Below, piece after piece: positions 35,290 to 44,307 of a stretch of DNA of 64,000 nucleotides. Origin of the DNA: an uncultured Eggerthellaceae bacterium (GTDB lineage Bacteria > Actinomycetota > Coriobacteriia > Coriobacteriales > Eggerthellaceae); contig CAUDUM010000002.1 in NCBI GenBank assembly GCA_958452575.1, positions 372,001 through 436,000 on the forward strand, given 5' to 3'. Made by a program: the position numbers and the translations under genes. Within the stretch, counting starts at the first letter, position 1. Each line of letters opens with the position of its first letter. The notes beneath the pieces are model-generated. The model worked only from the letters and a program-made list of their open reading frames with translations. It ran no database searches and had not been told where the DNA came from.

Positions 35290-36186
35290 CTACACCCAGG
35301 GCACTACCATCGTGATGGGCAGCGCGGCGAGCAAGATCAGCAGGCGCAGGACGAAACCGCCGACGAGCACGCCGACGTCGGATGCGAAGCTGATCCAATG
35401 AGCCTTGCGGCTGGTCTCGAACTCACGCGAGGTGAAGAAAAGCATGCGCGTCTCGAGCACGGTGGGCAACACCAAGCCGACGATCACCAACAGGACCCAG
35501 AACGCCGGGGCGTAGGTTCCCGCGATCAGCTTGGCAACCGACGCGGCGCCGGCACCCGAGGCGTCGTTCGCCGTGATGAAACACAGCGAAGCGATCAGCA
35601 CCAGCTCGATGATCGGCAGGCAGAAATGGAACTTCTTAAGCACGCCCACGCGGTTGAACTCCTCGGGATGCCTGATGATCGCGGCGACGAGCACCGACGC
35701 CATGCCGGTGGACACGGCGGACACCAAAAACAGGATGGGCAGCAGCGCGTTGTTCCACAAAGGGAACGTCTTGCAGACGCCCAGCAGGCAGCCGGTGTAC
35801 ACCGCCACGCACAGGCCCAGCACCGACCCGACGATGTCCAGCGCGACCGGAATGTCCCGGTGCAGCAGATCGAGAACGGCGACGATCAGCGACACGATGA
35901 CGAACAAGCCGAGGAACACCACGCCCCACGTCATCACGGAGTTGAAGTTGCTCAGAAGCAGCGCGAAGCGCAGGGGGTTTTGGAGGCCCGCCGTGGCATC
36001 GAACATCAGCAGCACCAAGCCGATGATAACGGCGACCGGGGCGATGATGTGGCCGTAGACCCTCATGCGGACCGCCTCGGGATGGCGCCAGCGGATGAAC
36101 GCCGAGGTGATGAACGCGCCGCCGCCCAAACCGGCGAGGAACAGATAGCAGGCGATGATGCCGCTCCAGATAGGTTCGAATGACAT
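35290..36186 (-). CDS. NrfD/PsrC-type membrane subunit, module copy 2
   Basis: A 298-aa protein with eight to nine helices. It begins MSFEPIWSGIIACYLFLAGLGGGAFITSAFIRWRHPEA and has GVCKTFPLWNNALLPILFLVSAVSTG, both matching copy 1 closely. It ends with the same TVLETRMLFF...FETSRKAHWISFASDVGVLVGGFVLR architecture. It oxidises menaquinol and feeds PsrB. The start follows GAGGTGATGAAGG. It lies 6 nt after psrB copy 2. Confidence 0.88.
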   Translation of the reverse strand: MSFEPIWSGIIACYLFLAGLGGGAFITSAFIRWRHPEAVRMRVYGHIIAPVAVIIGLVLLMFDATAGLQNPLRFALLLSNFNSVMTWGVVFLGLFVIVSLIVAVLDLLHRDIPVALDIVGSVLGLCVAVYTGCLLGVCKTFPLWNNALLPILFLVSAVSTGMASVLVAAIIRHPEEFNRVGVLKKFHFCLPIIELVLIASLCFITANDASGAGAASVAKLIAGTYAPAFWVLLVIVGLVLPTVLETRMLFFTSREFETSRKAHWISFASDVGVLVGGFVLRLLILLAALPITMVVPWV

Positions 36187-36192
36187 CCTTCA

Positions 36193-36738
36193 TCACCTCA
36201 CGTAATAGACTTTGGATTCGGTCAGATCGCCCGCGATGGGCTCGGCGTGCGTGCGGTTGATCTCCTTGACCAGCTCGCAGTCGGGATCGTCGAGGTCGCC
36301 GAAGATGCGCACGCCCGTGGGGCAGGCGGTGACGCAGGTCGCCATCTTGGTGCCGTTCTCGTAGTTGGATACGTTGCAGAAACGGCACTTATCGACGCCG
36401 CCCGTCTTGGAGTTGCGTACGCGCACCTGATACGGGCAGGCTGCGACGCAGTACAGGCAGCCGATGCACTTGCCATGGTCGACCGTCACGATGCCGTCGG
36501 GGCCGATATGGGAAGCACCCGTGGGGCACACGCTCACGCACGGCGCATCCTCGCAGTGCATGCATTGCAGCGGCAGATGATCGACCGACACCGCCGGATA
36601 CGTCCCCTGCTCACGCTCTTCGAAACGGATGAACGCCTCGTCGGGGAGCAAGCCGTTCTGGCGCTGGCAAGCGGTGCGGCAGGCATAGCAGCCGATGCAT
36701 TTCTTGGTATTGATCAACATTCCGTAACGCGTCATCAT
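36193..36738 (-). CDS. 4Fe-4S electron transfer subunit PsrB-like, module copy 2
   Basis: A 181-aa protein with four cysteine groups: CIGCYACRTAC, CMHCEDAPCVSVCPTGAS, CIGCLYCVAACPYQVR and CRFCNVSNYENGTKMATCVTACPTG. It is the counterpart of the copy at 31525. Two adjacent ATGs (36736-36738 and 36733-36735) overlap the psrA TGA. The first is used because it fits AGGA spacing; the second gives the MTRYGM start of copy 1. Confidence 0.92.
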   Translation of the reverse strand: MMTRYGMLINTKKCIGCYACRTACQRQNGLLPDEAFIRFEEREQGTYPAVSVDHLPLQCMHCEDAPCVSVCPTGASHIGPDGIVTVDHGKCIGCLYCVAACPYQVRVRNSKTGGVDKCRFCNVSNYENGTKMATCVTACPTGVRIFGDLDDPDCELVKEINRTHAEPIAGDLTESKVYYVR

Positions 36739-38936
36739 GCACCCACTTTCCTAACGGTCACGAACGTCTCCTGCGTGCAGGCGCCGCCGTAGCCTTCCTC
36801 CAAGCGGTAGGGCACGAAGTCCATCTGGCGCAGGCCCACGTTGTAGGCGGTTTTCTGCTGCGGAGACGAGCAGCCGTAATGGCTGGGCAGGTACAGCGCC
36901 TCCGGGTTGATGCGCTCGGTGACCTTGACCTTGATCTGGCCGGAGAACAGGTCGTTCGACACGAGCACCGTATCGCCGTCCGCGATGCCCAGCTCGGCCG
37001 CGCGGCCCGCGTTCATCCACACGCGGTCGAGACCGTACTGCTTGGTGATGTCCATCAGCGCCTCGATGTTGGCCGTCTGGGTATGGGAGTGGATGGCCTG
37101 CTTGCCGCCGATCAGGCGGAAGCTCGCGCCGTCATCGGGCACCGAGACCGCCGGCTCGCGCCACTGCGGCACGCGCGGCAGCCCCGCCTCCTCGCAGGCG
37201 TCGCTGGCGAACTGGATCTTGCCGGTCGGGGTCTTCCATTCGGGTGTCTTGCCGTATTCGAACGTCTTCTCGGGAAACGCCGACGTCCCCTTCTGGCGCA
37301 GGGTGGCAAGCGAGAGCCCCACGGAAGCGAGCTGCGCGTCCGCGAGATCCTCGACGGAGAACCCGAAGTACTCGCCCACGCCGCACGCTTCGGCGAGCTC
37401 GCTGAAGATCTGGTCGACCGGACGCGTGTTGGGGTGCACCTTCTCGATGACCTTGTCGCGCAGAGTGACCACCGGCGTCTTGGCGGAGACGAACTCGGGC
37501 AACTCGAGACGCTCGAGGTAGCTGGTGTCGGGCAGCACGTACTGGCAGGCCATGCACGTCTCGCTCATCTGCACGTCGATGGCGACCGAAAGATCCAGCG
37601 CCTCGACGCATTCCTGCAGATGCTTGGGGTTGGAATAGCCCGCCACCATATTGGAGTTGTAGAAGAACATGCCGCGCACCATGCCCGTCGCCGCAAGATT
37701 GGCGGCAAAGGTGGACACGCCCATGCTCGACTGCGACAGCGGGTACTCCTTGGCGCCGACGATGGCGCCCTCGGGCTTGGGCACGCTGGGGAACTTGCCG
37801 GCATCCAGCTTGCCCGCAGACACGCTGGGCAAAAACAGGGCGCCGCCCTTTTGGTTCCAGCAGCCCAGAAGCGTGTTGAACGCGCACACCGCGCGCGCGG
37901 TCTCGCCGGAGTTGTCGTAGGAGCAGCCGAAGGCGCCGCGCCAGCTTGGCTCGATGGAGGCCGCAGGCGCCGCCTCGGCAAGCGAGGTCGCGAGGCGCTC
38001 GATGGTGTTGGCATCGATGCCGGTGATCTCCTGCGCCCACTCGGGCGTGCAGCTCCGAAGATAGGAGGCCCATTCGTCGAAGCCGACGGAATTTGCGGCG
38101 ACGTAGTCCTTGTCGTAGAGACCCTGTTCGACCAGCACGTGCGCCATGCCGAGGATGAAAGCAAGGTCAGTGCCGGGGTTGATGGGCACCCATTCATCGG
38201 CGAACGCGATGGAGTTGTTCAGGCGCGGATCGACCAGCACGATGCGGGCACCGGCCTCGTGCGCCTTCTCCAGCGCATGCAGCGCGCTGGGGCGGATGGC
38301 GTCGGCGTAGCTGCGGCCGATGAACATGGTCATCTTCGAGTTCTCGACGTCGCTGGTGTAGTCGCTGGCGCCGATGACCTGGGCGAAGCCGGAGTTCTTC
38401 GACATATTGCAGGCGACGCCGTGCGTGTACACGTTGGGCGACCCGAGCGCGTTCATGAAGCGCTGGGAATAGTACTTGCCCGACGGACGCGGGTCTTGGA
38501 CGATGGCCAGCGCCTCAGGGCCGCTCTCCTTGATGATGGACTGGACCTTCTCGCCAATCTCGGCGTAGGCCTGATCCCAACTGATGGCCTGGAACTGGCC
38601 GGATTCGTTCTTTTTAAGCGGGTCGGTCAAACGGTCGGCGGAATAGGCGATGTCGGCGTACCCGTAGCCGCGGGCGCACAGCGTGCCCTCGCAGTAGGGA
38701 TGGCTGGCGTCGCCGATGATCTTGTCGAGCTTGCCGTCCACGACATAGGCGGTGAAGCCGCATTTCGTGGAGCAGGCGTTGCACAGCGAGTGCGCGGTGG
38801 TGGTGGATCCGACCGCCTCCTCGGCTTGCGCCTGCTGCCACGAGCCGAAGCTCAAGAATTCCGAACCGGCGATCGCAGCAGCAACGCCGGCGCTTCCGGC
38901 CAGAAAACTCCGCCTGGTTATAGCGTGTTCTGACAT
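36735..38936 (-). CDS. Tat-exported molybdopterin oxidoreductase, PsrA/PhsA-like, module copy 2
   Basis: A 733-aa catalytic subunit. It has a Tat signal HAITRRSFLAGSAGVAAAIAG, the 4Fe-4S motif CNACSTKC with CARGYGYADIA, and THGVACNMSKNSG with a cysteine at the Mo-ligand position. HSHTQTANIEALM and INPEALYLPSHYGCS mark the C-terminal cofactor domain. It aligns end to end with copy 1 and has drifted in the signal peptide, the linker near 380 and the C-terminal third. The start ATG 38934-38936 follows GAGAGGAACC. It reads directly into psrB (ATGATGA overlap) and follows torD copy 2 by 34 nt. Confidence 0.9.
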   Translation of the reverse strand: MSEHAITRRSFLAGSAGVAAAIAGSEFLSFGSWQQAQAEEAVGSTTTAHSLCNACSTKCGFTAYVVDGKLDKIIGDASHPYCEGTLCARGYGYADIAYSADRLTDPLKKNESGQFQAISWDQAYAEIGEKVQSIIKESGPEALAIVQDPRPSGKYYSQRFMNALGSPNVYTHGVACNMSKNSGFAQVIGASDYTSDVENSKMTMFIGRSYADAIRPSALHALEKAHEAGARIVLVDPRLNNSIAFADEWVPINPGTDLAFILGMAHVLVEQGLYDKDYVAANSVGFDEWASYLRSCTPEWAQEITGIDANTIERLATSLAEAAPAASIEPSWRGAFGCSYDNSGETARAVCAFNTLLGCWNQKGGALFLPSVSAGKLDAGKFPSVPKPEGAIVGAKEYPLSQSSMGVSTFAANLAATGMVRGMFFYNSNMVAGYSNPKHLQECVEALDLSVAIDVQMSETCMACQYVLPDTSYLERLELPEFVSAKTPVVTLRDKVIEKVHPNTRPVDQIFSELAEACGVGEYFGFSVEDLADAQLASVGLSLATLRQKGTSAFPEKTFEYGKTPEWKTPTGKIQFASDACEEAGLPRVPQWREPAVSVPDDGASFRLIGGKQAIHSHTQTANIEALMDITKQYGLDRVWMNAGRAAELGIADGDTVLVSNDLFSGQIKVKVTERINPEALYLPSHYGCSSPQQKTAYNVGLRQMDFVPYRLEEGYGGACTQETFVTVRKVGA

Positions 38937-38970
38937 GATGGTTCCTCTCATATACATTGGTGCGCTTCGT

Positions 38971-39681
38971 CTAGATTGCGCTGGAAGGGCGCCCGGAGGC
39001 CGCGTTTGCCGTCTGCTGCAGCCACACGCCCAGGAGCACGTCGACGAGCCCCACGTAAAAGCGGGCGCGCGGATCGTCCTCAAGCCCCAAAAGCCTCAGG
39101 CGGTAGGCCGGCAGCCACGCGAAACGCTCCGACAGAAACTCGCGCGCCTGGTGCGTCATACCGCTTCGCAGCAGGACCGCCAGCAGATCGAGCTCGATCG
39201 AAAGGTGATCGGGGCAGTCGGCGAACTCGGGCGGCAAAGACAGGCCCATGCGCTTGACTAGGCCGCGCATGTAACGGGCAGGCTCGCCGCAGTACGAGCC
39301 GGGCAGCCCACTTGCCCCGCACGGGGCGCAAGGTTCCACGCTGCCGTCGGAAAGCCGATAGAGCGACTCGACGGGCGGTGCCGAGGCGGGAAGCCCGCCA
39401 GTGAAATGAAGCGTGGCGAACGACCGCGCGTCCTCCCAACTCGGCGGCGCGAACAGCGCGTTCACCTCGCCGACGGAAAGGAAGTCCTGCAACGGGCACG
39501 ACGGATGCGCTCGGCTTGCCGGCGACTCGTCCTCGCCCAGCTTCTCCCCCTGCTGGAGCAGGCGCCGCGACGCATCGAGGAAATCGGCCCAGACGGCGCC
39601 CTGCGTCAGCGCGTTCCACGCATCGCGATCGATCGATGCGAAGCACTTGGACATCGTGGAGAACACGATCTCGTCGCCCAT
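38971..39681 (-). CDS. TorD-family chaperone, module copy 2
   Basis: A 236-aa protein. PLQDFLSVGEVNALFAPPSWEDARSFATLHFTGGLPASAPPVESLYRL and CPDHLSIELDLLAVLLRSGM match the copy at 34397. It carries an insertion around residues 123-145 with extra cysteines (CAPCGASGLPGSYC) that copy 1 lacks. The start ATG 39679-39681 follows GGGAGGCGTG; a GTG two codons upstream is possible. It sits between the Tat ferredoxin gene and psrA copy 2 in one apparent operon. Confidence 0.84.
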   Translation of the reverse strand: MGDEIVFSTMSKCFASIDRDAWNALTQGAVWADFLDASRRLLQQGEKLGEDESPASRAHPSCPLQDFLSVGEVNALFAPPSWEDARSFATLHFTGGLPASAPPVESLYRLSDGSVEPCAPCGASGLPGSYCGEPARYMRGLVKRMGLSLPPEFADCPDHLSIELDLLAVLLRSGMTHQAREFLSERFAWLPAYRLRLLGLEDDPRARFYVGLVDVLLGVWLQQTANAASGRPSSAI

Positions 39682-39723
39682 GGTCACGCCTCCCCTTTCT
39701 ACGCCTTCCTTGCAGCGCCTCGG

Positions 39724-40545
39724 CTACACCAATGTGGTCGTACGTACCACGCCCTGGTCGATGACCTTCTGGGCGATATCTTGCCAATCGATGAACTGGA
39801 TGGCGCCGTTGGGGCACTGCTCGGCGCAGCGGCCGCATGAGATGCACTTCGTCGAAACGCCGGTCTCGGTGTCGACGCGGGGCATGTTCCACGGGCAGGC
39901 CTGCGCGCACATGCCGCAGCCGATGCACACGTCGGGATCCACCACGCGCGCACCCGTGTCGGGATCGGAGCTGATGGCGTGCACCGGGCAGTATTTGGCG
40001 CATGCGGGATCGGCGCATTGCTTGCAATGCTCGACGGTGAACTGGCAGGCATCCTCGCCCAACCCCAGCGCGCCGCCGCCGCTGTCGACGCCGTAGCCCC
40101 AGAAGTAGTTGTCGCGCACGCGCACGCGCGCGATGTGCTGGCACACGCGGCCGTCGTTCTTCAGCGTGCACATCATCTCGCAGCGCTGGCAGCCCGAGCA
40201 GCGGGCGCGGTCGGTGACGATCATCTTGGTGGGCGTGGTGCGGATGTCGATGCGGCCCGAGGCGATGGAGCGCTCGGTGACGCCCCACGAAGCCAGCACG
40301 CCGCCCACGATCAATCCCGCCACGCCGCAGCCGGCCATGGCGAGCACCTGGCGGCGGGTTATCGTGCGATGCTTTCCGGGCGCCTGCCCGGCGGACTCGG
40401 CCCGAGCGGGCTCAGCGCCCTCCGAAGCCTCGACGGTCGGCGTCGATTGCGTTTGAGCGGTCGCGGCGGGCTCGCCGTTCGGCTCGCCGGATGCGGCTTC
40501 GAACGCCGGATCGGCGGAAGCGCCGTTTTTCGTAACGTCGGTCAT
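39724..40545 (-). CDS. Tat-exported ferredoxin-like 4Fe-4S protein (YdhY/HybA-like)
   Basis: A 273-aa protein. A long acidic, Pro/Ala-rich N-terminus (1-58) precedes a twin-arginine signal, TITRRQVLAMAGCGVAGLIV (RR about 63-64). Four clusters follow: CSGCQRCEMMC, CKQCADPACAKYCPVHAI, CIGCGMCAQACPWNMP and CISCGRCAEQCPNGAI. The gene is divergent from an AOR-family enzyme, recalling E. coli YdhY (ferredoxin) with YdhV (AOR-like). It may carry electrons between the AOR system and the membrane module downstream. It is the first gene of the long minus-strand operon that continues with torD-psrABC copy 2 (42-nt gap). Confidence 0.85.
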   Translation of the reverse strand: MTDVTKNGASADPAFEAASGEPNGEPAATAQTQSTPTVEASEGAEPARAESAGQAPGKHRTITRRQVLAMAGCGVAGLIVGGVLASWGVTERSIASGRIDIRTTPTKMIVTDRARCSGCQRCEMMCTLKNDGRVCQHIARVRVRDNYFWGYGVDSGGGALGLGEDACQFTVEHCKQCADPACAKYCPVHAISSDPDTGARVVDPDVCIGCGMCAQACPWNMPRVDTETGVSTKCISCGRCAEQCPNGAIQFIDWQDIAQKVIDQGVVRTTTLV

Positions 40546-40757
40546 GTTTCCCCCCCCTCGTTGCGGGTGTTTCTCCTCGCTCGTCTTCTCGCAGCTTCGC
40601 GCCTCTGAGCGCGCCTCACGCAACGGGACGACCCTAAACCACCGGCGTCGGGCGTTGTCCCCGATTGGAGGGTATCTCCGCCGTTTAACAGCCGTTTTTC
40701 CCTTTTACCCCCAAAGAGGGGACACCGCCTGACGCCGCTTCGCCTACGATACGCGCG

Positions 40758-40846
40758 GTTTGGCGTTCGCCCCGAACGACAGGCGACGGACCGCATGCGC
40801 GTCGCACGCGGCGCCCCGCCCCGCACGGGCGGGGCGAACGCCAAAC
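40758..40846. repeat. 89-bp palindromic structure in the AOR / ferredoxin divergent region
   Basis: GTTTGGCGTTCGCCCC (40758-40773) pairs perfectly with GGGGCGAACGCCAAAC (40831-40846). The 57-nt interior holds further short pairing (GCGACG / CGTCGC). It lies about 65-155 bp upstream of the AOR start in a 367-bp divergent gap that holds no gene. It may be an operator pair, a 5' UTR structure or a small palindromic repeat. Confidence 0.75.
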
Positions 40847-40912
40847 GGAGCTCCGAATCGCAGCGCTACGATCACGCAACGTTCGTACAAAAAGAGATTT
40901 GGAGTAACCAAA

Positions 40913-43066
40913 ATGGCTGACGCAACCAAAGATCCGAACAAGTCGTATGGCTGGACGGGCTCCATCCTGCGCGTCAACTTGACGACCGGGGAGATCACCA
41001 CCCAAACGACCGATCCTTATAAGGATTACATCGGCGGCATGGGCCTCGCTAACAAGATCATCTACGACGAGGTTCCGGCGGGCACGGATCCGCTGGCGCC
41101 CGAATCCAAGATCGTGTTCGCCGTGGGACCGTTGACCGCATCGGGCGTGCCCCTGGCGGGACGCACCACCATCACGTTCCTGTCGACCTTCACCAAGGAC
41201 CATCTTCCCGTCGACGCGCATACCGGCGGCATGCTGGGTGCCCACATCAAGCAAGCGGGCTACGATGCCATCGTCATCGAGGGCGCATCGGATCGTCCGG
41301 TGTATCTCAACATCAAGGACGACGACGTGCAGATCAAGGACGCGGGCTTCGTCTGGGGCATGGGCACCCGCGCAACCGCCGAGGCGCTCAACCGCGTCGA
41401 GGGCACCCGCGCCTGCGTGGCGTCCATCGGCCCGGCCGGCGAGAACCTGCTCCCCTACGCCTGCGTCATCAACTCGCGCAACCATTCCGCCGGCGCCGGC
41501 CTGGGCACGCTGTTCGGCTCGAAGAAGCTCAAGGCGCTGGTCGTCGAGGGCAACGGCAGTGTGAACGTCGCCGATCCGCAGGCCGTGGCCGATCTGTCCG
41601 ACTACATGCTGCGCGACATCATCGGCGCGAACAACAACCACGTCGTGCCGTCGACCCAGCAGGAATGGGCCGAATACTACGACAAGGGATCCCGTTGGAC
41701 CGCACGCAAGGGCCTGTACTGGGCCGACGCCGAAGGCGAGCCCATCGAGACCGGCGAACCCAAACCGGGCGAGCTGAACACCGTCGGCTACCGCACGATG
41801 AAGACGACCAAGGACGAGGGCCCCGAGGCGGAGAAGTACACGATCAAGCTCGACGGCTGCCACAGCTGCCCGATCCACTGCTATTCGGACATGCGCGTGC
41901 CCAACAGCAAGAAAAACGGCGGCTACGAGATCACCGGCAACACCTGCGTGCCCAACTTCCCGTTCAGCAACTACATGATCAAGATCCTGGGCGAGAACAC
42001 CACCGTGAAAGCGAGCACCGAGGACGCGCTGATCTGGGATCAGGTTATCGGCAGCACGGTGGATGACCTGGGCCTGTGGTGCAACTACGCCCAGCTGTAC
42101 CGCGACATCGCGCACTGCGTGCACGACGGCATCTTCAAGCGCGTGCTGCCTCCCGAGGAATACGCGCAGTTCGATTGGGACGCGTTCAAGAACAACGATC
42201 CCGCGATCATGCCGAAGCTCCTGCGCCACATCGCGCAGAACGACAACGAGATGGCGTACCTCGGCCACGGCCCGCTGGTGTGGTGCGAGCGCTGGGACGA
42301 CATGAAGTGGTTCGACACCACGGCATCGTGCCTGATCAACTACCGCGGCTGGCCGGTGCACCATGCACTCGAGAGCCAGGCGCAGGTTGGCGCCCTGCTC
42401 AACATGATCTTCAACCGCGACCCGATGATCCACTCGCATGAGAACCTGCACAACTGCGGCCTGCCCGTCGAGTTGAAAAAGCAGATCGCAGCTGAGCTCT
42501 GGGGCGGCGAGGACGCCCTGGATCCGGACAAGAACTACACGCCCATGAACGAGCACAAGGCGAACTACTGCTGGTGGTCCATCGTCACCGACGTGCTCCA
42601 CGATTCGTTGACGCTGTGCAACTGGGTGTGGCCGATGACCATGAGCCCGACCAAGACGCGCGACTACCGCGGCGACCTCGACTTGGAGGCCAAGTTCTAC
42701 ACCGCCGTCACCGGCGTACAGGTGACCACGGACGACCTGTACAAGGCGGGCGCCAAGATCATGACCCTCCAGCGCGCCGCGACCGCACGCGGCATGGTGG
42801 GCGAAAACGGGGAGATGGGCTGCAACGACTTCCGCAACGTCCACGACGTCATGACCGCATGGCCCTACGACAAGGATCCCGACAAGCAGCCCTTCACCGA
42901 GGGCACCGACAAGATGGAGCGCGAGGATTTCCAGACCGGTCTGACGATGCTGTACCGCACGTTCGGCTGGGATGAGAACCTCGGCTGCCCCACCGCGGAC
43001 TGCCTGGATTACTACGACATGCCCGACGTCAAGGAAGAGCTGGCGAGCCTGAACCTGCTGCCCTAG
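40913..43066 (+). CDS. Aldehyde:ferredoxin oxidoreductase family protein (YdhV-like)
   Basis: A 717-aa cytoplasmic tungsto/molybdopterin enzyme. N-terminal GSILRVNLTTGEIT, YIGGMGLANKIIYDEV, and AGRTTITFLSTFTKDHLPVDAHTGGMLGAHIKQAGYDAIVIEG are the AOR cofactor-binding half. CHSCPIHCYSD (C about 317, 320, 324) with GCPTADC near 691 supplies the 4Fe-4S ligands. AOR enzymes oxidise aldehydes or reduce carboxylates with ferredoxin; the YdhV branch has no proven substrate. It lacks a signal peptide, unlike its divergent ferredoxin-like neighbour. ATG 40913 follows TTGGAG. A 23-bp perfect hairpin follows it. Confidence 0.9.
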   Translation: MADATKDPNKSYGWTGSILRVNLTTGEITTQTTDPYKDYIGGMGLANKIIYDEVPAGTDPLAPESKIVFAVGPLTASGVPLAGRTTITFLSTFTKDHLPVDAHTGGMLGAHIKQAGYDAIVIEGASDRPVYLNIKDDDVQIKDAGFVWGMGTRATAEALNRVEGTRACVASIGPAGENLLPYACVINSRNHSAGAGLGTLFGSKKLKALVVEGNGSVNVADPQAVADLSDYMLRDIIGANNNHVVPSTQQEWAEYYDKGSRWTARKGLYWADAEGEPIETGEPKPGELNTVGYRTMKTTKDEGPEAEKYTIKLDGCHSCPIHCYSDMRVPNSKKNGGYEITGNTCVPNFPFSNYMIKILGENTTVKASTEDALIWDQVIGSTVDDLGLWCNYAQLYRDIAHCVHDGIFKRVLPPEEYAQFDWDAFKNNDPAIMPKLLRHIAQNDNEMAYLGHGPLVWCERWDDMKWFDTTASCLINYRGWPVHHALESQAQVGALLNMIFNRDPMIHSHENLHNCGLPVELKKQIAAELWGGEDALDPDKNYTPMNEHKANYCWWSIVTDVLHDSLTLCNWVWPMTMSPTKTRDYRGDLDLEAKFYTAVTGVQVTTDDLYKAGAKIMTLQRAATARGMVGENGEMGCNDFRNVHDVMTAWPYDKDPDKQPFTEGTDKMEREDFQTGLTMLYRTFGWDENLGCPTADCLDYYDMPDVKEELASLNLLP

Positions 43067-43129
43067 CACGACGACCGCCCTCCGATGCGGCGGTGCCTGC
43101 CGTCCTTCCTCCGGCAAGCGCCGCCGCAA

Positions 43130-43181
43130 GCAAAGCGAACGCCCATCGCGCCTCTTTCGGCGCGATGGGCGTTCGCTTTGC
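43130..43181. terminator. Perfect 23-bp hairpin after the AOR gene
   Basis: GCAAAGCGAACGCCCATCGC... (43130-43152) pairs without mismatch with 43159-43181 around the loop TCTTTC. It lies 64 bp after the AOR stop, between convergent genes. There is no T-run on either side. It probably marks both 3' ends. Confidence 0.8.
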
Positions 43182-43257
43182 AGGGGCACCCCCCTCGGGA
43201 GACACCGTGCCCAGGGCCCCGTGCGAGAAGCCCGGCGGCGGACGGGGAAGCGAGAGC

Positions 43258-44307
43258 CTACACGTTGCGCAGGCGCTCGACCGCCGCCCATTCCGCCAAG
43301 GAGGCGGCGTATTCGGGGGTCAGATAGCGGGTGGAGTAGAAGAAGATGTCGCCGTTGGAGGCGACGACCTGCTCGATGTCGGGATACTCGCCCGAGGCGC
43401 GCACCTGGTCCCAGATGCGCAAGATGCGCTCCTCCGAAAAACGGAACGGATCGTTTTCCAATGACTCGATGGGCATCGGCCGCGGATAGGTGCGCGACTC
43501 CTCGCGCACGCAGTCGGCGAATGTCAGCGCGTCATCGCCCTCGGCGGCAAGGAACGACCAGTGCGCGAACGAGTCGGTCATGAGCGTACGATCGTACAGG
43601 TAGTAGCTGTAGCGGCCGACCAGGGCGACGATATTGCTGGAGTCGATCTCGAGCTGCACGGGCTCGGCATCATCGTCCGGCACGAGCGCCCACTCGCCTT
43701 CCAACCGAACGAGCTTGTAGCCTTCGGGCAGCCTGAGCGAGCCGTAGGGGTTGCCGTCATCGTCGATGACGTCCACGGCGGAGCCTCCTTCGCACCGCGG
43801 TGCCGAGGGGCGATCCCCTTCGCCGGCACGGAAGGATGCAGCCGGCGCATCACGCCGCGCCTCCGCCGGTTTGCCGGATGCGGACGCTTCGCCCGCATCG
43901 GCACGCTCGTCAGCCGGGGCGCTTTCGGCGGCAGCCTTCCTCAAAAACGGGGGCACGCCCACCGAGCCGATGGTGCTGCTGCGCGCCGTCGAGACGCGCT
44001 TGACGCGGGACGAGCCGCCCGCCTGAGCCTGAGCAGCAGGCTCCCCGCAAACGTCCGCACCGGACCCATCCCGGGCCTCGTGCTCCTCCCAGTAGCCGTA
44101 GACGAACATCTCGAATTCCTCGGGGTCCATATGATCGGGTACCAAGCCGATCTCGGGCCACCGGGTCGGCTGCACCAGCAGCCCTTCGCGCGACTGGGCG
44201 CGCACGTCCTCGAACACCCGCGCAAGGGCATTGCCCTCGGCAAGCTCCCGCGCGGCGCGCTGCCCCTCCTCGCCCGCGACGATGGAGGTCTCCTCGTTTT
44301 CGCTCAT
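43258..44307 (-). CDS. Uncharacterised acidic protein coupled to the NifU-like gene
   Basis: A 349-aa protein that I do not recognise. It starts MSENEETSIVAGEEGQRAARELAEG, has a low-complexity Ala/Glu/Ser middle (about 95-185), then a compact C-terminal half (GNPYGSLRLPEGYKLVRLEGEWALV...NIVALVGRYSYYLYDRTLMTDSFAHWSFL...YPDIEQVVASNGDIFFYS). It has no membrane segment and few cysteines. The ATG overlaps the stop of the NifU-like gene (ATGA), so the two are translationally coupled and probably act together, perhaps in cofactor or Fe-S delivery to the adjacent oxidoreductases. That role is inferred from position only. Confidence 0.7.
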   Translation of the reverse strand: MSENEETSIVAGEEGQRAARELAEGNALARVFEDVRAQSREGLLVQPTRWPEIGLVPDHMDPEEFEMFVYGYWEEHEARDGSGADVCGEPAAQAQAGGSSRVKRVSTARSSTIGSVGVPPFLRKAAAESAPADERADAGEASASGKPAEARRDAPAASFRAGEGDRPSAPRCEGGSAVDVIDDDGNPYGSLRLPEGYKLVRLEGEWALVPDDDAEPVQLEIDSSNIVALVGRYSYYLYDRTLMTDSFAHWSFLAAEGDDALTFADCVREESRTYPRPMPIESLENDPFRFSEERILRIWDQVRASGEYPDIEQVVASNGDIFFYSTRYLTPEYAASLAEWAAVERLRNV

